Source: Membranihabitans marinus (GTDB lineage Bacteria > Bacteroidota > Bacteroidia > Chitinophagales > Saprospiraceae). From it: a DNA stretch of 64,000 bases. The DNA lies in contig NZ_JAHVHU010000015.1 of assembly GCF_019802045.1 (NCBI RefSeq), positions 62,001 through 126,000 on the forward strand. Reading direction: 5' to 3'. Under the pieces are notes generated by a model that ran no database searches, was not told the DNA's origin, and saw only the letters and a list, made by a program, of their open reading frames with translations. Position 1 is the first letter of the stretch; every line of letters begins with the position of its first letter. The position numbers and the translations under genes are program-made. Of the stretch, positions 26,667 through 36,427 are shown piece by piece.

Positions 26667-29600
26667 ATGATGATGATAAAACAACACTGTTTGTACATTA
26701 TTTGTATGGCCTGCCTCGTAATGGGGTTGCCCACTAATTCACTTGGTGGTGCGAATTCTGTGCGATTTGAGGACTCATGGAATGTCGATGGATATGAATT
26801 GCGAAATGCAGCTAATACGACGATTGATATCCCGGTTATTTCGGTTGCTGGTACGGTGACGGATGTGGATGGAGAACCTTTGATCGGGGTCAATATTCAG
26901 GTGGAAGGAACGGACTTGGGTACATCGACCGATTTTGACGGCTATTTCTCTTTGGATGGTGTGGAAGAGGACGCTGTATTGATATTTACTTACATCGGGT
27001 ATCAACGGCAAGAGGTGTCCGTAGATGGACGGACTACAATAGATGTTCAGATGGTATCTGATGCTCAGATGCTGGACGAGGTGGTGGTCGTGGGCTATGG
27101 GACTCAGAAGAAAGTAAATCTGACAGGTGCCGTATCTACGCTGAATGTCGATGATGCTATTACGAGTCGGGCGCTGCCCAATGCATCAAGTATGTTGCAG
27201 GGACTTATACCGGGGTTAGCGGTGAATCAGAACTCTGGCATGGCTGGTAACAACCAGGCAGAACTACTCATTCGGGGATTGGGAACGGTGAACAACTCCA
27301 GACCACTTATTGTGGTGGATGGGGTTCCTGATGTAGATATTAACAGAGTCAATATCAATGACATAGAAAATATTTCGGTACTCAAAGATGCCTCTTCCGC
27401 TTCGATTTATGGGTCTCGAGCAGCAAATGGCGTTATATTGATTACGACGAAATCCGGAAAAGGATCGACAGAAACAAAAATTACGGCATCGGTATCTTAT
27501 GGAATGGAAAATCCGACAAAAGCCTACGAATTTATGGCTGATTATCCAAGAGCCTTAACGCTTCATCAAAGAGCGGCTGCAGTGAACACTTTACCTTCCA
27601 ACTATATATATCGAAATGGGACTATTGACCAATGGATGGCTTTGGGCATGATCGATCCCAAACGGTATCCCAATACAGACTGGTGGGACATCATACTGCG
27701 CAAAGGGGAAGTTCAAAATTACAATGTAGCTGCAACCGGGGGGAATGACCGGTCCAATTTTTATATATCTGTCGGTGTCATGGATGAAAAAGGCCTCCAG
27801 ATTAACAATGATTATTCACGATATAATGCCCGGTTTAATTACGATGCAAAGATTCGGTCAAACATGAATGTCGGCGTCCGATTTTCGGGTAATTGGTCAA
27901 AATATAAATATCTATACTCGGAAGGGTTTACAGCCAATTCCTCCGGCAGTCTTGATTTATATGCGGCAGTCGCTGGGATTTTGCCCTATGATCCGGAGAC
28001 GGGATATTTTGGCGGTGTGATGGCTTACAATGAGAATACCCAGGCTTACAATCCCTATACCGATTATACAAACCGGTTGAATCACCAGGATCGTCAGGAA
28101 GCGAATGGTATCGCCTACTGGGATTGGTCGCCGCTCAAGGGATTGAAAGTTCGATTGGATTATGCACTGAATTACAGCAACCAATTTAGATGGAGAGCCG
28201 ACACACCAAACCAGGCATATAACTTTCAGGCCAATGCATTTGGTCCTCGAATCTATGTAGGTGAAAATGCAGGTGTGGGAAATTATACCTCCACAGGGTA
28301 TAAAACACAAATGTCTGGGCGGATCAATTATGACAAAACTTTCGCAGAGAATCATGAAATCAGTGCCATGGCTGCATATAGCCAGGAATACTGGCACAGC
28401 CGGGGCCTGAATGCGAGTCGAAATGACAGACTGCATCCCTCACTTCACGAAATCAATGCAGCTTTGAAGGATATTCAGTCTACATCAGGAAATTCAAGCG
28501 CAGAAGGATTAAGCTCGTACATTGGTCGATTCAATTACGTGGCTTTTGAAAAATATTTGTTGGAAGCGAACTTCCGGTATGACGGATCATCAAAGTTTTT
28601 GGATGATTATCAATTTGGTTTTTTCCCCTCAGCAGCCATTGGATGGCGGTTTACACAAGAATCCTTCATAAAGCCCATCGCGGATAAAATTAAGTTGTCC
28701 GATGGTAAACTTCGTGTCTCCTATGGAAGTCTTGGGAACAATAGTGGCGTCGGACGGTACGAGCAAAGAGAAACATTGAATGCCAGTAATTATTACGTGG
28801 ACGGAAGTATCGTTAAAGGGTTTGTGAATAAAAAGATTGTGAATAGGAATCTTTCCTGGGAAGAAACTAAAGTCATGAATATTGGGGTGGATTTAGAGTT
28901 CCTGGAGAACAAATTGGCCTTTGAATTCAATTATTATGATCGTCTAACCACTGGAATGAACAGACCTTCGGATCTTTCCATTCTTCTGTCTGGTGCCTAT
29001 CAGGCGCCTCGACGTAATATTGGTGATTTGCGAAACCGGGGGGTTGAAGCTGACCTGACCTGGCGAGATTTCAAGGGTGATTTCAATTATTCAATTGGGG
29101 TGAATGCCTCTTATAATACAACCGCACTGGAAGAGTGGAATGAATTCCTGGGACGCGGATGGGTTTTTCTAGATATGCCGTATCACTTCCTCTATACCTA
29201 TGAGGATGATGGTATCGCCCAAACGTGGGAAGATGTCTATAACGCTACACCACAGGGGGCTAAGCCGGGTGATATTTTACGTAAAGACCTCAATGGCGAC
29301 GGTCGCATTGACGGTAATGACCGTAAAGCAGATCCGAATGCCCAACGCGATCGCCCTACGACCAATTTTGCTATGAATGCTCAGGCAGCCTGGAAAGGGT
29401 TTGATGTTACTTTTCTAGTACAGGGTTCAGCTGGCCGGAAGGACTATTGGCTCAACAATTACAACAATGTAAATATCAAATCAACCCATTATGCCTCGAC
29501 CTGGGATCATTGGAATAACCCCTGGACCGTTGAGAATCGAGACGGTCCCTGGCCCAGATTGTCTGGAAGTGGGAACAGAGTAGAGACCACGTTTTGGTTG

Positions 29601-29825
29601 GATGATCTGTCCTATTTGCGTATGAAAAATGTGCAGGTCGGCTATTCCCTTCCAAAGCCGTTTCTAAGTCGGTTTGGATTTTCAAATATGAGAATTTATG
29701 GCTCGGTGGAGAATTTATTTACAGTAACCGGTTACAGAGGGTTAGATCCTGAGAAAAGAACATATGCCAATGACGTATATCCTCTCAATAAGATTTTCTT
29801 GATGGGATTAAACATAGGAATTTAA
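26667..29825 (+). CDS. SusC-type TonB-dependent receptor
   Basis: A complete 1,052-residue SusC: signal peptide (HCLYIICMACLVMGLP), carboxypeptidase-D-like regulatory domain (VSVAGTVTDVDGEPLIGVNI to about residue 130), the LDEVVVVGYGTQKK linker, plug (about 140-260) and barrel ending in FLMGLNIGI. A calcium-binding-like DLNGDGRIDGNDR lies near residue 880. It should import oligosaccharides released at the surface. The start is one of ATG 26667/26670/26673; the first is given. A promoter with the shared operator motif lies 75 nt upstream, and the SusD gene follows after 12 nt. Its N-terminal domain resembles those at 48720 and 56246 in protein but is not near-identical in DNA. Confidence 0.95.
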   Translation: MMMIKQHCLYIICMACLVMGLPTNSLGGANSVRFEDSWNVDGYELRNAANTTIDIPVISVAGTVTDVDGEPLIGVNIQVEGTDLGTSTDFDGYFSLDGVEEDAVLIFTYIGYQRQEVSVDGRTTIDVQMVSDAQMLDEVVVVGYGTQKKVNLTGAVSTLNVDDAITSRALPNASSMLQGLIPGLAVNQNSGMAGNNQAELLIRGLGTVNNSRPLIVVDGVPDVDINRVNINDIENISVLKDASSASIYGSRAANGVILITTKSGKGSTETKITASVSYGMENPTKAYEFMADYPRALTLHQRAAAVNTLPSNYIYRNGTIDQWMALGMIDPKRYPNTDWWDIILRKGEVQNYNVAATGGNDRSNFYISVGVMDEKGLQINNDYSRYNARFNYDAKIRSNMNVGVRFSGNWSKYKYLYSEGFTANSSGSLDLYAAVAGILPYDPETGYFGGVMAYNENTQAYNPYTDYTNRLNHQDRQEANGIAYWDWSPLKGLKVRLDYALNYSNQFRWRADTPNQAYNFQANAFGPRIYVGENAGVGNYTSTGYKTQMSGRINYDKTFAENHEISAMAAYSQEYWHSRGLNASRNDRLHPSLHEINAALKDIQSTSGNSSAEGLSSYIGRFNYVAFEKYLLEANFRYDGSSKFLDDYQFGFFPSAAIGWRFTQESFIKPIADKIKLSDGKLRVSYGSLGNNSGVGRYEQRETLNASNYYVDGSIVKGFVNKKIVNRNLSWEETKVMNIGVDLEFLENKLAFEFNYYDRLTTGMNRPSDLSILLSGAYQAPRRNIGDLRNRGVEADLTWRDFKGDFNYSIGVNASYNTTALEEWNEFLGRGWVFLDMPYHFLYTYEDDGIAQTWEDVYNATPQGAKPGDILRKDLNGDGRIDGNDRKADPNAQRDRPTTNFAMNAQAAWKGFDVTFLVQGSAGRKDYWLNNYNNVNIKSTHYASTWDHWNNPWTVENRDGPWPRLSGSGNRVETTFWLDDLSYLRMKNVQVGYSLPKPFLSRFGFSNMRIYGSVENLFTVTGYRGLDPEKRTYANDVYPLNKIFLMGLNIGI

Positions 29826-29837
29826 AATATAGAATTT

Positions 29838-31664
29838 ATGAAGCGGACAATAATATCGATTTTTACAATAGGGGTGCTGGGCTTGTTCTTTAATTCATGT
29901 ACCAAAGGACTATTGGACCAGGAGCCTACGACTGAATTGGGTGCTGCAGCTTTTTGGCAAACGGAAGAGGATGCCACGACTGCACTGATGGGGGCATATT
30001 CTGAAGTACGCCCTATTTTTGACCGGGACTATCATTTTTCAGGTCATGGTGAATTTGTGAAAGTTTATAATACCGGAGCTGCACCGATCCGGATCAGTGT
30101 GAATAACCCAAGTAATTATGGAGGTGGAGCTAATGCGTTATATCAGGCCTGTTATGGGGCGATCAATCATACAAACTACGTGATTGAAAATATTGAAAAA
30201 ATAATGCTGCCTCAAGCGGAGAATGAGGAGAAAGTGTCCCAGTTGGAGGCGCTCATCGGAGAAGCAAAACTATTGCGTGGGATGCTTTATTTTCGGCTTA
30301 TTGCGCTATGGGGCGACGTGCCGTACTTTGGAAAGATTATTAACGACAATTCCGAGGTAGAGTCCTTATCACGTCTACCGATAGCGCAGGTAAAGGATTC
30401 GATACTCGCGGACTTTACCTATGCGTATGAGACCCTGCCTGAAAAGGCATCGCAGGTTGGTAGAGCTGCACAACCAGCAGCGCTCGCTTTTCGAGGGAAG
30501 GTTCAGCTTTATTGGGCATCCTGGAATAATTTCGGATGGCCGGAATTAACCACTTTTACACCCAGTGCAACCGAAGCAAACGAAGCATACGCCGCTGCCG
30601 CGAAAGATTTTAAAAAGGTTATTGAAGATTATGGATTACAGCTATTCCGGGGCGGAGAACCCGGGGAATGGGGTGAAATGGGAGAGGCAGAAGTATTGCC
30701 CAATTATTACTATATGTTTATTCCGTCCACCGGAAATGCCAATGAGGACGGTGAAATGATAATGGTGTTCACTCATGGTGGGACGGGAACGGGACAAAGT
30801 GATGAATACATGCGAGTGTTTACGGGGCGGTCAGTCGAAGGTTCTCAAAATCAAGTGAATCCGCGGTATGAAATTGCGGATCGGTACCAATCTACCATCA
30901 CAGGCGAGTTTATGGAACCTTTGATTCCTATGAATCCTTCGGAGCCAAATGCACGGACAGCACCCAACTCAGCACTTAATCCGGAAAGCTACAGAAACCG
31001 GGATTACCGCATGAAATCCAGTATACTTTGGGATTATGAGAAGATAATGGGGCTGGCTTCACTAAAAGAAACAGGTTTTGTGCCGTTTATCTACAAAACC
31101 TGGTCTCAAGAGATCACCATCGATGGTGAAAAATACACCACCTTCAATGATGGAAGTACGAACCGCTCCGGGTATGACTTCCGGAAGTTCGTCCGGAACT
31201 ATCCAGGACAAAATCGTAGTTCCGGAGACTATAATTGGCCGGTGATGCGGTTAGCGGATGTATATCTGATGTACGCCGAAGCAACGAATGAAATTAATGG
31301 ACCGCAAACCGATGCGATTGAATTGGTTAATAAAGTTCGCCATCGTGGTAATCTGCCCCCGCTCAAAGCGGATAAAACCGCGGATAAGGACTCATTTTTC
31401 AAAGCCATCGAACAAGAACGTATTGTTGAATTATTGGCGGAAGGACACCGCGCTTTTGATATTCGTCGATGGCGCGCCATTGAACGGGTTTTTAGCCCTC
31501 CTTATGGCGATGGTAGATGGTTTGTCGATACTCATGGAGCGAAAAGAGAACGCTATTTTTTCAATGCCTCGGAAAGAACGTACGAAAGATGTTATATCTA
31601 TCGAATTCCAGAGAGTGAAAGAGAACGGAATCCAAACCTAACACAGAATGAGCCATGGAAATAA
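29838..31664 (+). CDS. SusD/RagB-family glycan-binding lipoprotein
   Basis: A 608-residue lipoprotein (LGLFFNSC, Cys21) with the SusD opening GLLDQEPTTELGAAAFWQTEEDA pattern, the helical core (GEAKLLRGMLYFRLIALWGD), and the C-terminal RIVELLAEGHRAFDIRRWRA motif, ending with NPNLTQNEPWK. It starts 12 nt after the SusC at 26667 and is its partner. At 608 residues it is slightly longer than the paralogues in this window (517-588), mainly through an insertion around residues 265-400. Confidence 0.95.
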   Translation: MKRTIISIFTIGVLGLFFNSCTKGLLDQEPTTELGAAAFWQTEEDATTALMGAYSEVRPIFDRDYHFSGHGEFVKVYNTGAAPIRISVNNPSNYGGGANALYQACYGAINHTNYVIENIEKIMLPQAENEEKVSQLEALIGEAKLLRGMLYFRLIALWGDVPYFGKIINDNSEVESLSRLPIAQVKDSILADFTYAYETLPEKASQVGRAAQPAALAFRGKVQLYWASWNNFGWPELTTFTPSATEANEAYAAAAKDFKKVIEDYGLQLFRGGEPGEWGEMGEAEVLPNYYYMFIPSTGNANEDGEMIMVFTHGGTGTGQSDEYMRVFTGRSVEGSQNQVNPRYEIADRYQSTITGEFMEPLIPMNPSEPNARTAPNSALNPESYRNRDYRMKSSILWDYEKIMGLASLKETGFVPFIYKTWSQEITIDGEKYTTFNDGSTNRSGYDFRKFVRNYPGQNRSSGDYNWPVMRLADVYLMYAEATNEINGPQTDAIELVNKVRHRGNLPPLKADKTADKDSFFKAIEQERIVELLAEGHRAFDIRRWRAIERVFSPPYGDGRWFVDTHGAKRERYFFNASERTYERCYIYRIPESERERNPNLTQNEPWK

Positions 31665-31693
31665 GGTTTTTGAATAACATAAAAACAAATAAT

Positions 31694-32092
31694 ATGAAAA
31701 GGAATATAAACCAATTAGCATTCTTTTGTTTGACATTGGCTTTGTTGGTGAGCTGTCATAAATACCCTATTGACGAGGATGGATTGTTGATCACTGATCG
31801 ATCAGAATGTTATGTCAGTAATTTTGAACTGCTGGGGAGTGACTTTAGAACGGTCCGCACGAAGGGAGCAGAAATTGATACCGTGGCTCAAACAATTGAA
31901 GTGGAGGTTTTTTTTGGCACAGATCTTAAAAATTTATATCCACAGTTCAGCTTAATTACAGATGCGAAGCTGGAGCCAAAAATTGAAGGTAAAGTTGATT
32001 TTTCTGATCTTGATAATCCGAGAAGGTGGACGGTGGTTTCTGGAAACCGAAAAGTCCGGAAGGAATATACTGTGTATGTCACAGTCGAATAA
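31694..32092 (+). CDS. Small surface lipoprotein of the SusCD unit
   Basis: A 132-residue lipoprotein (LALLVSC, Cys21). ATG 31694 begins the signal peptide; an in-frame ATG at 31655 overlaps the SusD end and would bury the signal. The mature part is one immunoglobulin-like beta-sandwich (VEVFFGTDLKNLYPQFSL, VSGNRKVRKEYTVYVTVE), like the N-terminal domains of DUF5018-type surface glycan-binding proteins. It lies between SusD and a second lipoprotein, the place normally held by SusE/SGBP genes. A glycan-binding or docking role is likely from position; no direct motif proves it. Confidence 0.7.
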   Translation: MKRNINQLAFFCLTLALLVSCHKYPIDEDGLLITDRSECYVSNFELLGSDFRTVRTKGAEIDTVAQTIEVEVFFGTDLKNLYPQFSLITDAKLEPKIEGKVDFSDLDNPRRWTVVSGNRKVRKEYTVYVTVE

Positions 32093-32111
32093 CATCTAAA
32101 ATCTAAATAAT

Positions 32112-33098
32112 ATGAAATCGATCTATTTTAATAGTATCTTGATTCTCTGCATGGCATTTATGATCATGTCTTGTGAGGAAGAAGAATATGCCATACCTCA
32201 AGTGCCCTCCGGCCTCCAGAATGATTGCATAAAGCATTCATTAGGTCCCAATGTGGTGGGACTGAATATGGAATTCGCCTATGCGATGGCCATCAAACCA
32301 GAAGAAGGCAAACTGACATCGGCAACGGTAGAAGCTTCTATTGAGGGGGCAGACGGTACTTTTTTAAGTAATAAGTCGTACCACACTGATGGTTCCGGTC
32401 AAGACATTGGCATTGAGGTGGGAGACTCTTCCAGGACCAATGGAAATACCACGGTGGTTAATTTTAACCGGGATACTTCTGCTGCTACCTTGCGATATTA
32501 TTATACCATCCCTGAAGAAGCGCGCGGAAAATCAGTTACTTTCACCTTCTCTGCGACTTCAAGTAACAATGAAACTATTTCGCAGGTCATGGGACCTTAC
32601 GATATTGCTGAAATGGATTTTGAGTTGGACCTCATCGCTCAGGACAGTGGAACGGCCTATATTTCCATTTCCGATATGCAAGTGTATACTTTTGAAGAAG
32701 CACAAGCCAATCCCGATAAAATTGATTTGATTTATCTTTATCGTTCGCTGGATGACATTTCTTTTGGCCATGCCTTAGTGTCACCATCTGCTGACTCAAA
32801 ATACCTCCCTGATGTACTGGTTCCTGCGGGGGTAAATAACCATACCAGAATGGTGAAAGCATGGAATATCCGGGACCGGCACCTGGCGCGCTTGCAGTAC
32901 GGCGAATATGTAGATGACCGGGATCTCCTGGAAATCGACTTTGAAGAAGCGGCCGATTATGCCATAAACATGAGAGAAGAGGCGGGCTTATGGGTGGAGA
33001 CTGCGGATAATTCGTACAAAGCGTTTATCTTTATTAATTCGACGGATTCGGGCAGTAAAGAAATGACCTTGAGTATTAAAAGGATTAAAGTCAACTAA
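32112..33098 (+). CDS. DUF4466-like surface lipoprotein
   Basis: A 328-residue lipoprotein (CMAFMIMSC, Cys21). The sequence YAIPQVPSGLQNDCIKHSL, then GPNVVGLNMEFAYAMAI and ATLRYYYTIPEEARGKSVTF, matches the DUF4466 family as I remember it from Bacteroidota SusCD loci; this is recall, not a search. Two beta-rich domains are evident and there is no enzyme motif. It ends the SusC-SusD-lipoprotein operon and is probably a cell-surface glycan-binding protein. The 31-bp repeat copy A follows 8 nt after its stop. Confidence 0.7.
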   Translation: MKSIYFNSILILCMAFMIMSCEEEEYAIPQVPSGLQNDCIKHSLGPNVVGLNMEFAYAMAIKPEEGKLTSATVEASIEGADGTFLSNKSYHTDGSGQDIGIEVGDSSRTNGNTTVVNFNRDTSAATLRYYYTIPEEARGKSVTFTFSATSSNNETISQVMGPYDIAEMDFELDLIAQDSGTAYISISDMQVYTFEEAQANPDKIDLIYLYRSLDDISFGHALVSPSADSKYLPDVLVPAGVNNHTRMVKAWNIRDRHLARLQYGEYVDDRDLLEIDFEEAADYAINMREEAGLWVETADNSYKAFIFINSTDSGSKEMTLSIKRIKVN

Positions 33099-33106
33099 TG
33101 CAGGAT

Positions 33107-33137
33107 TAGTGCACGAACTCATATATGTTATACACTA
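33107..33137 (+). repeat. 31-bp intergenic element, copy A
   Basis: Starts TAGTGCACGAACTCAT and ends TATACACTA. The first 16 and last 9 bases are identical, in reverse complement, to 61298-61328; copy B at 19635-19665 is a looser match of equal length. Ends TAGTG/CACTA are inverted repeats. Copies A and B lie directly behind a coding gene's stop. Confidence 0.6.
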
Positions 33138-33181
33138 CTTAAGATTTCGCACACTAGTGAATTAACCCTTTGTTTGCCTGA

Positions 33182-33610
33182 TGTAGCTACTGCAGTAATT
33201 TAGTATATAGTGAGCGGATACTCCGATATTCCACAATTGTTGGTGCCAATCATTTTCCAATGGCACCGGGCACGGTGAAAACGAATGAGCAAGTCGGACG
33301 GATCTGGACAGAATTTGATGATGTTAATCTCCTGGTCCAGGTAGTCGGTAAAAAGCCGATACCGCTCGTAGAAGAAGAGGGATGGCATGCCTGGTCTTAT
33401 GGCGAAAGAGAAAGACGTACTTCGGTTTCTGCTGTATATAAAGGCGGGGGACCTTTTGTTTTTGTGTCCGTTCTTGTTCCATTTAAGGGGCCCAAAAGCC
33501 CCGAAGTTGAATTGCTCACTGCGCCTGAACAATTAATCGCAGGCATGAATCCCGTTGAATTGGTAGTAGAGGTAGCTAAACAGCAGTGGATATTGAAACG
33601 AACCGTATAG
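33182..33610 (+). pseudogene. C-terminal remnant of a heparinase II/III-like protein
   Basis: The frame is open from 33182 to the TAG at 33608-33610 but has no proper start and no signal peptide. It reads IVGANHFPMAPGTVKTNEQ, then WTEFDDVNLLVQVVGKKPI, EEGWHAWSYGERERRTSVS and FVFVSVLVPFKGPKSPEVEL, which is the style of the C-terminal beta-sandwich of heparinase II/III-family lyases. The catalytic toroid of several hundred residues is missing. It therefore looks like the tail of a deleted polysaccharide lyase left between two gene blocks. ATG 33260 could start a 116-residue protein, but this would cut through the conserved fold. Confidence 0.5.
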
Positions 33611-33634
33611 ATATTAATTTGAGAGTTGGAAAAG

Positions 33635-36070
33635 ATGAAGGATATGAAAAATTTATGGTACTCAAGCCTGAGTCTGGTCACTGTAATGAGTGTACTATCA
33701 TTGGGTCTTCTGGTCAGTTCTTGTGTTCAGAGCAAGAATGGTGTGAAAAAGAATGTGGAGTTGAGTGAATGGACGCCACGGATCGGTGGCTGTGGGGGTG
33801 TTTTCTTTTATGCAGAAGAAGGGCCGTTGAATATCGAAATTGAAAAAGAGGACTTGTTTCCATCCAAAAATCCGACTGCAATGCGAGTCATCCTGACCAG
33901 TCCGGACCGGGAGGTGCTTTATGATAAATGGATTCCGAAGAGTGAATTAGCTGCCGGGGTCGATACTGATCCCGGGCAGCTTTTGCAGTTGAATGCAAAT
34001 GTGGCACGTCCAGGGGTCTATGCCTTAATGATCACCGCAGCTTATGATCGGTATGGAGAAAGAATAAGATGGCGGTTCCGAACCAATTGTGAAAAATACA
34101 TCATAGAAACCTCCCGCGGTCACAAGGATGCCAGGCACAAAGAGCCGATCGTACTGAATGAATCGGGCGTGGCATCGGATGTGTGCTTTTTGCCAAAGAC
34201 CGATGCTTTTGATATTCGCCTCACCCATCTGGACGAAAATGTAAAATCTGTGGAATTAAGAGATGCGAAGGATCGAACCGTTGCTTTGTTGATTGTCCAA
34301 AACGATACCGCTGCCTATACCGTCGGGCCCGGGGAACGGGAAGCTGTTCCGTGGAAACTCCATTTCCCAAAAGCGCAGGCCACAGTGGAGATCGAGGGGG
34401 TAACGGAATGGAACGATGATGAAGGAACCTGGTTTTTTGAGAATTCACATGGAGCGCTTTGGACACCGCATATTGACAGTTGGTTCTCGTTTGAAAAACA
34501 TCGATGGCTGGTTACACCGCACAATCGCCAGATGTATGGACAGCCTGGAGAGCAACAGTCAATGGCATTTAAAGTCTACAACAATGGAGAGGAAGCCAAA
34601 AAAGTGGATTTGAGTCTCGAATTTCCTGATAAACCATGGACCGTTGCGCTTTCCGACGATGAAGTAACCATCGAACCGAATGAAGAAAAAGAAGTCCGAC
34701 TCACCTGGATAACTGATGGCATCGATCGTATCGTGCACCTCCGGGCCTCTCATGAGGAGTACTCTACCTATTCGACACTGTATGCCAATGCGGGAGACTC
34801 CCCGGTGGCATCTTCCATTGAAATGCCGTTGGTTCTCCAACCCTATACGCATGAACACGAACAATTTGGTTACTTGCCCGATTACCCCCTGGATAATCAG
34901 ATGTATTTCAATACGAACAACGCACCCTTTGTTCGGAATGAAGACGGCGTCTCATCCATACACCGTGGTCAATGGACCGATGTGAAAACAAAATCGGCAG
35001 CGGGATCGATCATGGCATTCGATAAAGACGGTGATGTTTACACCTTAGCCAAAGAAAAGGGACAGGCCTTTTTATTGCACTCTACAGATGGAGGAAAGAA
35101 TTTTACATCGTATGCCATACCGGGTAATTCCTCGGGATCGTCTTTTGACATGGAGCAATTTACGGGCCACAATACGCCGTCAGGGCCGCCGCCCATCACG
35201 AGATACACCCGCAAAAAATCCGATAAAGAACATTTTTGGCGCAGGTATGGGGACATGGAGTTGCTGATTCCGAAAAAAACCGACCGAGGAATAGAATGGG
35301 AAGAGCCGGTATTCATTTCTGAGGAATGCCTGGGTGTATCATCACATTCTGGTATTCCTTCTTCTGTAGTATCCAGTGGTGATAAAATCTTTCTGTGCTG
35401 GGGAGAAGCATCAGACCCGGAAGCAAGCCAGGAAGAAATACCTGGAGTTCCCGTGTTTGCCACGACATACCATAAGACCGAAAAGCGATTGGAAGAGCCC
35501 GTCCTGGTTGGCTTCGGTGCGCCGCCCAATGATGCGCATAACATACCAGGCATAACCATGGACAGTGAAGGTTATCTGCATATCCTGACGGGGACCCATG
35601 GCAGACCATTTCAATATTCACGGTCTTTGGAGCCGGAAACTACGCAGCGTGGTTGGACGAAGGCAGAGCCTATCATGGAGACAGATGGATCCCGGTCCAC
35701 GCAGACCTATATAGGTCTGGTGACCGGCCTGGACAATACGCTACACGTCGTATTTCGTTTGTGGCAATATAATACGGAATATTTTCCAGATAATTACTTT
35801 GCTTCCTTAGCCTATATGTCAAAGAAGCCCGGAGAACCCTGGTCTGAACCGCAGCTTTTGGTGGTCGCTCCTTTTTCGCATTACAGTCTCTATCGGCACC
35901 GATTGACCATCGATCGGGAGGACCGGCTGTTTTTATCTTATTTATATTGGTCCACCTATTGGTTTTACCGGAATGATCGGCAACAGAATCAGCGGAGCTT
36001 GTTGATGTCGCCGGATGGTGGAAAAAGCTGGAAGATGGCGGGTGATGCGGATGTGGGGGTGGAGCAGTGA
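33635..36070 (+). CDS. BNR_4-type beta-propeller lipoprotein (lyase or glycan-binding)
   Basis: An 811-residue lipoprotein (LGLLVSSC, Cys30) with three parts: an N-terminal beta-sandwich region (about 40-400, including an NEW-type immunoglobulin-like repeat VYNNGEEAKKVDLSLEFP), and a C-terminal BNR_4-like propeller (about 430-800) with Asp-box strands LLHSTDGGKNF and LLMSPDGGKSWK and the THGRPFQYSRSL stretch typical of BNR_4. BNR_4 propellers include ulvan lyases of PL24/PL25, which cleave a rhamnose-rich algal polysaccharide, but many members are uncharacterised. ATG 33635 was preferred over TTG 33626; ATG 33644 is also possible. Given the rhamnose genes 28 kb upstream, a uronate-rhamnose lyase is a hypothesis only. 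Confidence 0.7.
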   Translation: MKDMKNLWYSSLSLVTVMSVLSLGLLVSSCVQSKNGVKKNVELSEWTPRIGGCGGVFFYAEEGPLNIEIEKEDLFPSKNPTAMRVILTSPDREVLYDKWIPKSELAAGVDTDPGQLLQLNANVARPGVYALMITAAYDRYGERIRWRFRTNCEKYIIETSRGHKDARHKEPIVLNESGVASDVCFLPKTDAFDIRLTHLDENVKSVELRDAKDRTVALLIVQNDTAAYTVGPGEREAVPWKLHFPKAQATVEIEGVTEWNDDEGTWFFENSHGALWTPHIDSWFSFEKHRWLVTPHNRQMYGQPGEQQSMAFKVYNNGEEAKKVDLSLEFPDKPWTVALSDDEVTIEPNEEKEVRLTWITDGIDRIVHLRASHEEYSTYSTLYANAGDSPVASSIEMPLVLQPYTHEHEQFGYLPDYPLDNQMYFNTNNAPFVRNEDGVSSIHRGQWTDVKTKSAAGSIMAFDKDGDVYTLAKEKGQAFLLHSTDGGKNFTSYAIPGNSSGSSFDMEQFTGHNTPSGPPPITRYTRKKSDKEHFWRRYGDMELLIPKKTDRGIEWEEPVFISEECLGVSSHSGIPSSVVSSGDKIFLCWGEASDPEASQEEIPGVPVFATTYHKTEKRLEEPVLVGFGAPPNDAHNIPGITMDSEGYLHILTGTHGRPFQYSRSLEPETTQRGWTKAEPIMETDGSRSTQTYIGLVTGLDNTLHVVFRLWQYNTEYFPDNYFASLAYMSKKPGEPWSEPQLLVVAPFSHYSLYRHRLTIDREDRLFLSYLYWSTYWFYRNDRQQNQRSLLMSPDGGKSWKMAGDADVGVEQ

Positions 36071-36356
36071 GAAATCGTTTGAATATAAGAATATCTGATA
36101 TCAATTGGCGGGAGACCTTTAATTCCCTTGCTATTTGTGCCTGTGAAATATTGTCCTCGGTCAATATATAATCCAACAGCTCCACCGGATTTAAATCTTT
36201 TTTGTAATCGATCTCACGAGACTCGTATTCATCAATTATTATCTCAATTAATTCGATCTCTTCCCGATTGGCATCATAATCTTTGATCGTTAGTTGTTCA
36301 TGAATTTCACTATATCGATTTTACTGATCCTTTCCTGTTATCTTTTTATATTTCAT
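36071..36356 (-). pseudogene. HigA-like HTH antitoxin remnant (in-frame stop, truncated)
   Basis: Reading the minus strand from ATG 36356: MKYKKITGKDQ, TAA (36321-36323), then in the same frame NRYSEIHEQLTIKDYDANRE, EIELIEIIIDEYE, and LNPVELLDYILTEDN followed by the XRE helix-turn-helix QAQIARELKVSRQLISDIL. This is the layout of HigA-type antitoxins (COG5499). A Tyr codon changed to TAA would explain the stop (Q-Y-N-R-Y expected). Similarity ends near 36085 where the BNR_4 gene end begins, so the last helices are lost. The partner toxin is not present. The adjacent strand offers no other gene in 36071-36427. Confidence 0.6.
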
Positions 36357-36427
36357 ATTATGAGGTTTTTGCAACATTATGAAACCTCGCAAAGATTTCC
36401 GAAATTGTGAAATAAAATTGAATAATT

